DNA of 64,000 bases from Strigamia acuminata (Eukaryota; Arthropoda; Chilopoda; Geophilomorpha; Linotaeniidae). Position 1 is the first letter of the stretch. Every line of letters begins with the position of its first letter. The stretch spans positions 1,240,001 through 1,304,000 of the forward strand of contig OX442315.1 of assembly GCA_949358305.1 (NCBI GenBank). The letters are read 5' to 3'. Shown here piece by piece: positions 54,856-64,000 of the stretch. The notes under the pieces are model-generated. The model had not been told where the DNA came from and made no database searches. It saw only the letters and a list, made by a program, of their open reading frames with translations. Made by a program: the position numbers and the translations under genes.

Positions 54856-57800
54856 ATGCAGAAATCCGGCTACGCGGAACCAACGGCTGGGAAATGTCCG
54901 ATGCTAGGAATAAACAATTACGAACAATGGCGTCGTTCCATGTGCATGCTCTTAAAGTCAGAAGGCCTTTGGAGACATGTCACCGAAGAAAAGGAGGCCG
55001 AATATTTATTGACATTAACCCCGAAGGAGACTGAGAAATATAAACTGAAGAAAGACAAGGCGTTGGGACACATTTATTGTCACGTGAGCGAAGCAAAACG
55101 CTCCACACTGGACAACGCCAATACCCCGAAAGAAGCCTGGGACATTTTGTCGAAAATCTTCGCTCCCAGTTCTCTGGCTCGTCAAGCAGCCATGAGATGG
55201 CAATTTCTGGGATTACACCTCGAGCCAAACGAGGATATGGTCGATTTCGTGAGTCGCGTTAATTTGCACGTACGTCAGCTACGAGACGTGGAAGAAGAAG
55301 TGTCGGATAAGCATCATGCCTACCAATACTTACACCGTCTACCTCCGGAATATGCGCAAGCCACGTTTGCGATATACAATTGGCCCGTGGCAAATTTTAC
55401 ACCGGACAAAGTATCCGAACAGCTCATATCCGAATACCTTCGCCTCAAATCCGTAGGACTACATAACGTGTCGGCGTCAGCTCACGCGGCTAATCAAAAT
55501 CCGCAACAATCTCGCCAAGGCTCTCGTCCGCGTCGTCCATTATCGCAGGTCAAATGCTTTAACTGTGACGAAATGGGTCACTATGCGAATAAGTGCCCAT
55601 ATCCTAAACGCGACAACCGGAATCAACCACCGGCAGCTTCTTTCCAACGCTCTTGCAGCAAGAGCAAGAAGCGTGGCAAGAACTCGGCTCCCAAACCCGA
55701 GGACAATCGCCCGAGAGGAAGTTCTCATCCGGTTCGCAACGCAGTGTTTTTCGTGAACGCTCCGCCGATGATTGAACGTCCCGTTGCCCATCTGATGCAG
55801 TCACATGAATGGATAGTCGACTGCGGTGCCACCGACCATGTTTCCCACGTATGGTTTTCTGATTTCTCAGACATCGTCCCTTTTGACATCGAGTTGGGAC
55901 AAGGGAAATCACAAGTGACTGGCCGAGGAAATGTCCTATTGCAGACTCGTGTGGACAATTCTCACTGCAATGTGACATTAACGAATGTGCTTTATGCACC
56001 CAATTTCGAGGCAAATCTAATCTCCGTCTCGAGGATCGACAAGACTAGTCACCATATCCACACCTACAACGGGGAGATCAACATTTATAAATCGAACATT
56101 GCTGAAACAATTCTGAGAGCAAAGGAAAAAGGAGGATTGTATTACCTGGATGGGTTGTGTACAAATCCAACGGTTGCCACTACGTCTTCACAGATAATCC
56201 AACAACCGCCAGTACAGACATTTGTTACGACGGAAGTTGACTTCGTGAATATTCCAAAGGCGAAGAAGCAGAAGGCTATGCAACGAAACATCACGGATTT
56301 TAGGATTCAAATGCCGCCATTGCCTGCGACTGAGGTGCCAACGTCAATTTCGGTTGCCACTAATCCTCTACCCGTGCCACAATCCTTGCCCATCCACATC
56401 AACCCTCCAATCCATTCCTATGCCAATGCTCTCCAGCATATCCCCAGCAGTCCTCCACCCGTCACATCTCCTTCTCCCATCCAATCCGCTGGTAATCCTT
56501 CTCAATCACAAAAGAAGGTTATTCCAAATCCTGTCCAGTTCCCGAAGAAAGCTCTTGCCAACCCTGCCTCTGTGAAAGATGCAACCGGTTTGTGGCATAG
56601 TCGCCTTGGGCATTTGCACACCAATGCGTTGAAGTTGTTAGCCAATAATGACAATGTATATGGACTCGAACCAGCGGAAGTGTCGCAAGAATTGGCGTGC
56701 AACGACTGCCGCCTTGCGAAATCCGTCAGGGCTTCTCACAAGCCGGATCTACATCCTTCAACATCTCAGCCCCTTGATCTTTTGCATATGGACGTGTGGG
56801 GGCCGTATCCGGTAGCCTCGTTTGGGGGCGCTCGCTTCGTTTTTACCGTCATCGATGACGCGACGAGGTACACTTGGATCACCCCTTTGGCACAAAAATC
56901 CCAAGTTTTCTCGTGCTTCAAGGAGATCGTCGCCAGGGTCGAGCGCGTTGCGAATACGCGCATCAAAGCTATTCGATCCGATAGGGGCGGCGAATTCATG
57001 TCCAATGAATTTCAACAATACTTGAAGGAAAAGGGGATCCAGGGACAGCGTACAAATCCGTCAAGCCCCCAGATGAATGGAACAGCCGAGAGAATTAACC
57101 GGACAATGGTTGACCACATTAGAGCTGTTATACAAGAGACACAACTTCCGGAAGGTTTATGGGCTGAACTCGCGGTAAATTTTGCCTACATTAAAAATAG
57201 AAGTCCACATTCCCGTTTGAATAACCAAGTGCCATACATACTTTGGCGTCAGCGTGCTCTTTCTTTGCGCCACCTGAGGAAAATTGGATCCAAGTGCTGG
57301 GTGCACTTTACCGCACCGGGACGCAAAAAGCTCGATCCCCGTGCTTGGGAAGGTTTCCTTGTGGGATACGCCACTGGCACACGTGGTTATCGAGTGTGGA
57401 ACCCTATAGACAATAGCGTAACGGAATCAATCCATGTACGCATTGATGAACATCAGTCATATCGGAAGTCGCTTAAAACGCGGAATGGTCATCGCCAAGA
57501 GACATTCACAGAACCCGATGTTGGTCAACAACAACAACAGAGAGTGTCGTTTGACGACACCGTTTATTTGGATTGGCCGAAAGTCGAATCTGATGACGAT
57601 TCATCGAGTGACGATGATAACGATGATGATAACGGGAATGGATCAGTTTCGAAATCGATATCGATTCCCTGTGTTCGCCTTTCTCCGTTGAGAACGCCTG
57701 AACGTCAATTAATAGAGGCGTGTGCACTAGCACTACCGGATTCAGCGAGTATGGGACGGTCAATATCGTATCCTATCCTTTATCAAGAAGAAGGCCAAGA

Positions 57801-59862
57801 CACTGATGAAGATGTTGAACAGATCGGCGAAGAGGCAATCCAACCGGATATGCTTGAGCAATCTCAATCTCAGCATGTCTTCACAGAATCACAAGCAAGT
57901 TCTCCTGGTCTTTCACCACCTGGTTCATCGTTGCGTTTCGTAACCACACGTAGGAGAGCCGGCCAGAATATTTTGCACCATACGATGCCTATCTTCGAAC
58001 AAGGTGCAATGTCTCCGTTGCCCCAAGGTGCAACGTTTGTCGAAGCACCCTCGGTCGGCAAAACATCTTTCTACTGGCGCTATATTGGTGGTGACACCAT
58101 TTTCCGTCGATGGGTCCGCGAAGAACATTTGCGAAAGGATCAGCGGCCCGGTTGCATCGATACCGATGTCTACTACTTTCCGGAGCCGAATCTACGGCTT
58201 AGATCCAGAAAGGAGATCGAAGAGTTTTGTACCATGAACGACCTTCCATACGACTCGGAGCTTTTCTTTTTCGGAAGCATAGAACATACCATACCTGCGA
58301 TCCCAGCAGTGCGACATGTTGCTCACCTCTGCCGAACCGAACCGACTTCTTATGCGGAAATTCCAAAATTTCAGGACGCTCCGAAATGGCGTGAAGCCAT
58401 CAATGAAGAATTGGGGATTTTTAAGGAGAGGCAGATTTATCAGGAAGTTCCGAGACCACCCAATACTACAGTTTTAGGCTGTAAATGGATCTTCAAACTG
58501 AAGACGGATCTCAGCGGCGAAATAACTCGTTATCGTGCTCGACTCGTCGCACAAGGCTTTCGCCAAACCATCGGGGTTGATTACGACGAGGTTTTTAGTC
58601 CGGTCGTGAACTTTGTTTTGATCCGACTGTTCTTCTGTCTTCTAGTCGTCCTCAGAGGATGGAAGGACGCACACCTCGACGTCAAAAGTGCATACCTGTA
58701 TGGGGACCTGAAGCACAAGGTATACATGCGCATCCCCGCAGGTGCAACTTGTTCGAATCCCGGAAATGTGTGGCTGCTTGTTAAATCCCTCTACGGACTT
58801 CACCAATCGGGGAGGGAATGGTACGAAAAGTTGGATGGAACGCTTCGAGCCCTCGGTTTTCGGAAGATGCCCGCGTGCAATTGTGTGTACATCTACGGCA
58901 ATTGCGCCGTCATGCTAGTTTACGTGGACGACATCGTACTGTTCTACGCTTCCGACACCGTTTTAACCCGAATCATCCGGCTTATCTCGTCCAAGTTCGA
59001 CATAGTTAATCTTGGTCCCATCACGAGGCTATTGGGCGTCGAGTTCATCCGAGACGCTGGGCGAACCTTCATCACGCAACGCGCCTACATTACCAAGCTC
59101 GTTAAGAAGTTCGAGGTCTCTATCAATCGCCTCGTGAAGGTTCCCGTCACACCCGGGACGACACTCGTGAAGGGGTCTACCGAAAATCTACCGGACTTTC
59201 CTTACCGATCTCTCATCGGTTCACTTCTGTTTCTTGCTTCGAGAACTCGCCCCGATATCTTATTTTCGGTCATTTCGCTGAGTCAGTTCAATGCGTGTTA
59301 CGACAAGACCCACATCCGAGCCCTGCTCCAAGTCCTCCAATACGTGGCCAATACCATTGACTATCGTATCGAACTTTCCGGCTGCAATTCTAGCCAATTG
59401 TGGGCTTGTACGGATGCTTCATGGGCAAGCGACTTGGCAACGTCCTTAAGTTTCGGCGGATTCGTAACCTTCATCGGAAATGTGCCAATTGGCTGGTCGT
59501 GCCGAAAACAATCAACGGTCGCATGTTCAACCATGGAAGCTGAATTCATCGCCCTGGTTGAATGCGTTAAAGAAACATTCTGGCTCGACAACATTTTCAC
59601 CGAGTTCCCGATCTTAAACAGAATATCTCGTCCTATCATCTATTCCGACGCCCTCGCAGCCATCCAGTTTACTTCGAATGACGTGGAGAATTCCAAGACT
59701 AAGCATATCCGCGTCAAATATCATTGGCTACGAGAGTGGTATACGGCGGGATGTTTCAGTTTACACAAAGTTTCCGGTGAACAGAACATTGCGGACATTT
59801 TTACCAAATGGCTCAGTTCTGAGCGTTTGCGATCGTTAATCTCTAAGATCTTCCGACTTTGA
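54856..59862 (+). CDS. Copia D gag-pol polyprotein, 1668 aa, intact
   Basis: The ATG at 54856 (MQKSGYAEP) is chosen by homology with B (MQKTT) and F (MHKSG). Order: gag (LLKSEGLWRHVTEEKEAEY, HHAYQYLHRLPPEYAQATF); CCHC knuckle CFNCDEMGHYANKC; protease D322-C323-G324-A325 in WIVDCGATDHVS; GAG-pre-integrase finger (LWHSRLGHLH, CNDCRLAK); integrase D, D and E (HMDVWG, IRSDRGGEF, NGTAERINR); an acidic linker (DDDSSSDDDNDDDNGNG); RT with YVDD at 58921-58932; and RNase H (CTDASWASD, STMEAEF, SDALAA). The C-terminus is FTKWLSSERLRSLISKIFRL. There are no stops or frameshifts. The length is typical of copia elements with gag and pol fused in one frame, with no obvious frameshift signal. Confidence 0.95.
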   Translation: MQKSGYAEPTAGKCPMLGINNYEQWRRSMCMLLKSEGLWRHVTEEKEAEYLLTLTPKETEKYKLKKDKALGHIYCHVSEAKRSTLDNANTPKEAWDILSKIFAPSSLARQAAMRWQFLGLHLEPNEDMVDFVSRVNLHVRQLRDVEEEVSDKHHAYQYLHRLPPEYAQATFAIYNWPVANFTPDKVSEQLISEYLRLKSVGLHNVSASAHAANQNPQQSRQGSRPRRPLSQVKCFNCDEMGHYANKCPYPKRDNRNQPPAASFQRSCSKSKKRGKNSAPKPEDNRPRGSSHPVRNAVFFVNAPPMIERPVAHLMQSHEWIVDCGATDHVSHVWFSDFSDIVPFDIELGQGKSQVTGRGNVLLQTRVDNSHCNVTLTNVLYAPNFEANLISVSRIDKTSHHIHTYNGEINIYKSNIAETILRAKEKGGLYYLDGLCTNPTVATTSSQIIQQPPVQTFVTTEVDFVNIPKAKKQKAMQRNITDFRIQMPPLPATEVPTSISVATNPLPVPQSLPIHINPPIHSYANALQHIPSSPPPVTSPSPIQSAGNPSQSQKKVIPNPVQFPKKALANPASVKDATGLWHSRLGHLHTNALKLLANNDNVYGLEPAEVSQELACNDCRLAKSVRASHKPDLHPSTSQPLDLLHMDVWGPYPVASFGGARFVFTVIDDATRYTWITPLAQKSQVFSCFKEIVARVERVANTRIKAIRSDRGGEFMSNEFQQYLKEKGIQGQRTNPSSPQMNGTAERINRTMVDHIRAVIQETQLPEGLWAELAVNFAYIKNRSPHSRLNNQVPYILWRQRALSLRHLRKIGSKCWVHFTAPGRKKLDPRAWEGFLVGYATGTRGYRVWNPIDNSVTESIHVRIDEHQSYRKSLKTRNGHRQETFTEPDVGQQQQQRVSFDDTVYLDWPKVESDDDSSSDDDNDDDNGNGSVSKSISIPCVRLSPLRTPERQLIEACALALPDSASMGRSISYPILYQEEGQDTDEDVEQIGEEAIQPDMLEQSQSQHVFTESQASSPGLSPPGSSLRFVTTRRRAGQNILHHTMPIFEQGAMSPLPQGATFVEAPSVGKTSFYWRYIGGDTIFRRWVREEHLRKDQRPGCIDTDVYYFPEPNLRLRSRKEIEEFCTMNDLPYDSELFFFGSIEHTIPAIPAVRHVAHLCRTEPTSYAEIPKFQDAPKWREAINEELGIFKERQIYQEVPRPPNTTVLGCKWIFKLKTDLSGEITRYRARLVAQGFRQTIGVDYDEVFSPVVNFVLIRLFFCLLVVLRGWKDAHLDVKSAYLYGDLKHKVYMRIPAGATCSNPGNVWLLVKSLYGLHQSGREWYEKLDGTLRALGFRKMPACNCVYIYGNCAVMLVYVDDIVLFYASDTVLTRIIRLISSKFDIVNLGPITRLLGVEFIRDAGRTFITQRAYITKLVKKFEVSINRLVKVPVTPGTTLVKGSTENLPDFPYRSLIGSLLFLASRTRPDILFSVISLSQFNACYDKTHIRALLQVLQYVANTIDYRIELSGCNSSQLWACTDASWASDLATSLSFGGFVTFIGNVPIGWSCRKQSTVACSTMEAEFIALVECVKETFWLDNIFTEFPILNRISRPIIYSDALAAIQFTSNDVENSKTKHIRVKYHWLREWYTAGCFSLHKVSGEQNIADIFTKWLSSERLRSLISKIFRL

Positions 59863-60082
59863 ATTTTCACCGTGACTTTCTCGTGACACTCTTAAGTTAT
59901 TACCCGACATTGTGGATCATCGAGTTCCAGTGGGAATTTTCGGGCTTTCGTAGCGTTCTTCAATAACAGTACCCGGCTCGATGATTCGACTTTATTATTT
60001 TCCTTTTTCGATCTCATGTACACTGTAATTCCAGTATCCGATTGTTATTTTCCCCGATCCTATTTCCATCGAAAGGGGGAAT
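59863..60082 (+). other. 3' UTR and polypurine tract of copia D
   Basis: Short 3' UTR, collinear with that of B (CAATAACAGTACCCGGCTCG in both), ending in GAAAGGGGGAAT at 60071-60082 before the LTR. Confidence 0.85.
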
Positions 60083-60618
60083 TGTTGGTCAAAAATAGCC
60101 CAAAGTGCGTCGATGTGATATAGGATCACATTTGATCTTTTGTTTATTAATTATCCAAGTGTATTTGTTGTGATAATTCAATTCTCGACTTTATTTATGA
60201 TTATTTATATATTTACCTCGTTTTTTGTACCTAAGCATGGAGTACCATGCATTCTCTAGTTTTTTTCGTTTATGTAACGCCTAATTCCGACACCAGGTGT
60301 CATACTTGTACTTTTCACCATCCAAGATGGCCGCACACACGTTTGTGTGCTTTCTCCTAATTTTGGACACGATATGTAAGATTTTCCTTATGTTTTAGTA
60401 AAGTTTTATCATTTTAGAGTGTTTGTTTATATTTTACAGCACCCTAAGTGCTATTGTCATCACATTCAGCGCATATAAGCGGCATTTGGCCGCGCGCTTT
60501 GGTCCCGGCATTTTTTGTAGCATCGTCGCTACGTCCGTGTCAGCGACACGGCGCCCGCGCACGTTTCCACGCTTCGGTTCACACCGAATTTTGCGCTGCT
60601 CTCCTCTGCTGCCCTTCA
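60083..60618 (+). repeat. 3' LTR of copia D
   Basis: 536 bp, one difference from the 5' LTR, followed by ATTGT and the second half of the G gag frame. Confidence 0.95.
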
Positions 60619-61233
60619 ATTGTAACCAACGAGCAAAGCGTATCTGTAGATCGAACTGGCCCTCGTTCACCGGCCACATATCGTTACCAGCAATTGCCTG
60701 GATGGCGAATGAATGTTGCTCGTGACGACAATGGGCAGTTAAATTCTTCACTATCTGTTCAACCTTCGATTCAGTTACCAGCTAGTTCTTGGCGATCGAA
60801 TTCGGCCGAAAGAATGGGAAATTCCGGACAAGGAAATATTTCTGTGCCAATTTCCCGAAATTTGCCAAGTGCGACGGCAGTAAATAATAATTTACACACT
60901 GCTGTACCTGGACGACTATTAGGCCATGCACAACGTTGGTTCCATAAGCAACGTCATACTTTTAATAGTTGGCGAACTTTCGAAGCCTCTTTCCTCGATT
61001 GTTTCGATCTCGTTCCACTTACAAGAGAAAGGCGACTTCTTAATGTAAAACAATGAGCCGACGAGTCACTTTATAGTTTTCTTCTACGTTATACGCAAGA
61101 ACAAGGTGAAGTGCCGCCAGGTGATAAAACAGGACGTGCGCAATTATTCGACAATCTAACCCAAGAAAGTTTCACGGCGTTATGTTCACAAGGGATGTAT
61201 GGTGACTTTACAGTAGATGACATTCTACAATAG

Positions 61234-61874
61234 GGGGTTTCATTAATTAAGCAATTTTGTAATTTTGCAACTTTAGCAATTTTGCACTTTTGGATTTGTC
61301 ACATGATATCAGTTCCACCAATCATGTGCATAATTGCAAAAACACAAAACAGAAAAAATACACAATCACAAAATCAAAGGTAGTTTTGCTATTTTGGCAA
61401 AAATGGCAGCAGCCAAACTCAATCCAAGTGGCCATCACAAATTGTGATTAATAATTAGTTTCAAAAACAATCTCATAATTTTGCAATTTTGCAATTATTT
61501 AAATAGTCACGTGACTTCCTATCCACCATATTAGGTTATAGTTATATCCAACCAATTTTAAAATGTAATGCAAAAAAACTAGTTCTTATTTGTGTGATGG
61601 AACAAAATATTTTTTAATAAGGTGCATTTTAATAAATACTAGCTGTTCACCCACAAAGCCAAAGTCATAGATCAGACAAATGTATACAACCAAAAATAAA
61701 ATAAATTTTTGCAAAACTAAACCAAACCCATAATAATGCAACCCAAACCCAAACCACACTAAACCAAAACCAATGCCAATCTGGCCAATACCCAAACACA
61801 ATCAAACCCAAAAGTTAACCTAAACCCAACGTTAATCCAGCCAATTCAATTTTGGCCCAAACCACTGCAACCTG
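61234..61874. other. AT-rich flank, no gene seen
   Basis: AATTTTGCAATTTTGC-type repeats at 61253-61290 and 61475-61500, and an A/C-rich AACCCAAACC stretch at 61720-61850. TACTAGCTGTTCACCC near 61638 looks like the complement of a non-LTR element tail (compare 31588). Confidence 0.4.
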
Positions 61875-62873
61875 TGTCGCGCTCAACTCGGTCTGTCGCT
61901 GATACGTGGTCTGAGTCACTCTCTAATCTCGCAATACCGCTTTACTCAAGCGGTTACCCAAATAATGTGAAACGGCAAACAATGTAAAATAGTAAATATA
62001 ATAAATGTATTTATTATACGGGAATGTACAGGTAAAAGGGATAAAATATGTAAGGGAATAAAAAGGTAAAAGGTTGGGGTGTGTGAAGTTGGCGGGAAAC
62101 TGGTCGAGGTCGTCCTTTGTTGGCGCTCTGGATCCAAGATGGCGTCCGCGTGGCAACGTGGTGTCGTCTTGGGCCGGCGTGGCAATGAATGGCGTCCTCG
62201 TCTCACGTTTCTCGTTCGGTCCTTCGGGCTCACGCTGGTCGGGCGCGAGTGAATGCCTAAAAGGTCTTACTTCTGGTCTGTTGTCTAGGTTTAGGGTTTT
62301 GTTTAGGTGTCCGGCGATCACACAGCGGCGGACGCTTGGTGGTTCCCGGCGATACACACAGCGGCGGGAACGCTCGTCGTGGTTACTGCAATTTAGGCTT
62401 GTGCGACCGTTTGTCTGCACAACTCGCTAAATTGGAGTAGGTTTACTATTTCTAGCTGGCTTGCTAAAATAGTGTGGTAATCTTGTTTCGCAGGTTACTC
62501 TGCGGAGGTTAACACAAATCAATCGTACTCAGGTTGAAAGTCCCTTGTCCTAGGTCACTCCTGAAGTCTTTGTACTTAGGCTTGATCGTTTTAGGACGTT
62601 TGGCTTTTACTTGTATCTTGGTTGATTTTTGTGTTGGTTCTGCCCGCTCAGTGCAAGGCAAATTCCTTTGCACAAAGCGGGGGGTGACAGGTGACTTTAG
62701 CTACCCAATGGTGGAAGAGACGGATCTCCCCCACTCCCCCAGGGCAGACGCCCGTCCATTGACTGGATGTCAATGCTCTGAGGGAAGGGAGGCGCGCGTG
62801 CGACTCCCCCTCTTTACCCGTATGTAGGCCACGAGAGAAACTCTTCGTGCCCCACCCCAGTCGGGTCACCACA
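61875..62873 (-). repeat. LTR of element E (C family)
   Basis: About 999 bp from TGTCGCGCTCAACTCGG to GGGTCACCACA. Its ends match the C LTR ends, and CCAAGATGGCGTCCGCG (62134-62150) matches the motif of C at 8261. It is followed by CGTCCCCCTCCCAGCTC, the complement of the family purine tract. It is longer than the 818-bp C LTR and diverged, so E is a separate subfamily. The other LTR is off the right edge, so the target duplication cannot be tested. Confidence 0.8.
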
Positions 62874-62912
62874 CGTCCCCCTCCCAGCTCTGACCGCGCG
62901 TGTTCGGAGCGA

Positions 62913-64000
62913 TCAATCCTTCTTGCTGGGACCCGACGCTGGATCCATCGCCTGGGCGAAACTCACTCCAGGGACAGGCGGCTCAGCGCCGGGCGGCACA
63001 ACGCCGGGCGGCAAAACCAGATCTCCAACCAAGGCTGAAGTCTGGTCGCGGGGGTCCTCGTGCTCGGAAATAAAGCACAATGCGTGGCCGCCGGCTGGCT
63101 CGTACGGGGCACGTCTCCTCTCATGCAGCCAAACCCGCGGAATGAACGCCGAAAACCCGGAATTGGTGTGCCGGATCGCGTTCGCCTCCGCGGCCGTTCG
63201 AGGCGCACGGTGGGCCCTCAGCAAACGCTGATGGAGGATCAAATCGGTAGTCTGGCGCACCTGGTTGTGTAGCCAAACGAATACCGATTTCCCCTTGTCT
63301 CTCTGAGCGAGGATGAATTTTCGCGTCGCTGTCGTCATCGACAGTTGAGAGAACTCGTCGCATAACTTCTCATAGTAGTTTGTCTGAAGCTTCGCCGCTT
63401 TCGCTGGCTTGGCGCTCTTCGAAACCACTGCCTGCTGGACAGTCTCTTCCCGCGCTTCTTGGGCTGCGGGAGGCGTCAGGCTCTGGCGAGCGGCGGACAT
63501 CGTTGGCGGCGTCCGGCACAGCAGGCGTCTCGGCTTACCCGCCGCATTTGATAGGACGGGTGTCTGTGGTGTCGCCGCTGGTGGCATCGGTGGCGGCGGC
63601 GGAGGTGGAGTTGGGGCTCCACGTGAAGCAGTCGAAGAGGCGGCGTCGCTCTCCATCGGCTCTTCACTCGTGACCATCATTGCGTGTGACTGCGCTGACG
63701 GTGTTGGCTCCCACGTGGTAACGGCGTGGCGGAAGGCCATGCTCCGCAACTTATACCCCTCCCATTCGGGGTTCACCACGTCCCGGGTCAGCTCGAAGCG
63801 AGTCATCGCCGGGTTGGGGAGAATGGCGCTCCATTCCCCAACGAGTGCGCGAGGTATCTGCACACCCTCTCTGTCTACTACGGACCAACAGGCCATCGCC
63901 TGTCGTCCGACCCCAAAGAGCGAGGGGGTCAATAACTGGACCATGATTTTTGTCAAAGCCAGCTGTAGACTGCGCCAGAGAATAACATTGGCGAAAAAAG
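62913..64000 (-). CDS. C-terminal part of the gag-like protein of element E (partial)
   Basis: The frame is open from the right edge to a stop at 62913 (about 361 codons seen). Its beginning, RQAMACWSVVDREGVQIP, then W, P, LT and W at similar spacing, aligns with the C-terminal region of the element C protein (KQAMAVWTTVNREDISIP). A Pro-rich linker (APTPPPPPPPMPP) and a second part (TRKFILAQRDKGKSVFVWL, TAAEANAIRHTNSGFSAFIP) follow. No pol motif is seen in the part available. The apparent Met at 63956 is not a real start; the frame continues upstream. Confidence 0.7.
   Translation of the reverse strand, partial: FFANVILWRSLQLALTKIMVQLLTPSLFGVGRQAMACWSVVDREGVQIPRALVGEWSAILPNPAMTRFELTRDVVNPEWEGYKLRSMAFRHAVTTWEPTPSAQSHAMMVTSEEPMESDAASSTASRGAPTPPPPPPPMPPAATPQTPVLSNAAGKPRRLLCRTPPTMSAARQSLTPPAAQEAREETVQQAVVSKSAKPAKAAKLQTNYYEKLCDEFSQLSMTTATRKFILAQRDKGKSVFVWLHNQVRQTTDLILHQRLLRAHRAPRTAAEANAIRHTNSGFSAFIPRVWLHERRRAPYEPAGGHALCFISEHEDPRDQTSALVGDLVLPPGVVPPGAEPPVPGVSFAQAMDPASGPSKKD

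Larger units (their letters stand above)
53394..60618 (+). mobile_element. Copia LTR retrotransposon D, apparently intact
   Basis: 536-bp LTRs (53394-53929, 60083-60618) begin TGTTGGTCAAAAATAGCCC and end CTGCCCTTCA. ATTGT is duplicated at 53389-53393 and 60619-60623. I see one base difference between the LTRs (GTTTTGTGTACC versus GTTTTTTGTACC). Primer site, leader, full-length polyprotein and purine tract are all present, so it could be autonomous. Confidence 0.97.
53080..61233 (+). pseudogene. Gag-like gene of element G, split by copia D and by a TGA
   Basis: Segments 53080-53393 and 60624-61233 are one frame once copia D and one ATTGT copy are removed. It starts MARRPVRVRGTRGNRGARRR, an RG-rich tail. 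The second part holds a retrotransposon gag core: AQRWFHKQRHTFNSWRTF, then ASFLDCFDLVPLTRERRLLN and, after a TGA at 61054-61056, ADESLYSFLLRYTQEQGE. The spacing of Trp, Phe and Arg fits the Retrotrans_gag pattern (SW..F...F...F). The TGA falls where CGA would give KQR. The final TAG is at 61231. No zinc knuckle or pol follows in the next 640 bases, so G is either truncated or gag-only. Confidence 0.65.

Noticed and set aside
3545-61056. TGA read as a sense codon (variant genetic code)
   Set aside because: Copia D and copia A polyproteins end at TGA at the expected C-terminus, and TAA/TAG lesions also occur, so decay is simpler.

Overview
This is a eukaryotic, almost certainly invertebrate, nuclear window that consists mostly of retroelements. 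It contains no operons, no rRNA or tRNA genes and no CRISPR. Three Ty1/copia elements carry primer sites complementary to the 3' end of a metazoan-type initiator tRNA-Met. There are also TA- and 8-bp-flanked MITEs, a 151-bp satellite, poly(A) runs and only scraps of single-copy-like sequence. The species cannot be named from sequence alone.

1-25,300 is a stack of nested LTR elements. An old copia element (A; 306-1395 and 14955-17969, resuming at about 25305) was hit three times: by a C-family LTR (1-305), by copia B (1396-14954, 549-bp LTRs, TSD TATAC) and by minus-strand copia F (17970-25299, 547-bp LTRs, TSD GATTT). B was then hit by C (8064-14360, 818-bp LTRs, TSD CCGT). C carries one 1519-residue minus-strand ORF with no recognisable pol domain.

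25,540-30,760 is a decayed minus-strand Ty3/gypsy element (H): gag with three zinc knuckles, protease, RT, RNase H and integrase, broken by stops and frameshifts, with mutated catalytic residues. 31,000-42,300 is accessory sequence: a GGGATTT minisatellite, two MITEs, an inverted duplication of an unknown exon (one copy broken), a secreted cysteine-rich peptide frame that runs on into an EF-hand frame interrupted by a hAT-like MITE, the 151-bp satellite, an SRSF1-like RRM fragment, and a solo LTR of the F family inside another reading frame.

42,300-51,500 is low in gene content: short frames of doubtful status, three poly(A)-run modules of which two clearly resemble each other, and tandem repeats. 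51,800-61,233 is an element (G) with a tRNA-Gln primer site and a gag-like frame. Its gag is split by copia D (53394-60618, 536-bp LTRs with one difference, TSD ATTGT), which has an intact 1668-codon polyprotein and is the best candidate for a recently active element. 61,875-64,000 is the 3' LTR and the 3' end of the ORF of element E, a relative of C.

Cross-cutting observations: the B, D and F leaders share a hairpin whose stem appears to covary; all three have a D-C-G protease motif; a YY1-like AAGATGGCGNC motif recurs in LTRs of unrelated families; and several frames are interrupted only by TGA at a likely former CGA.
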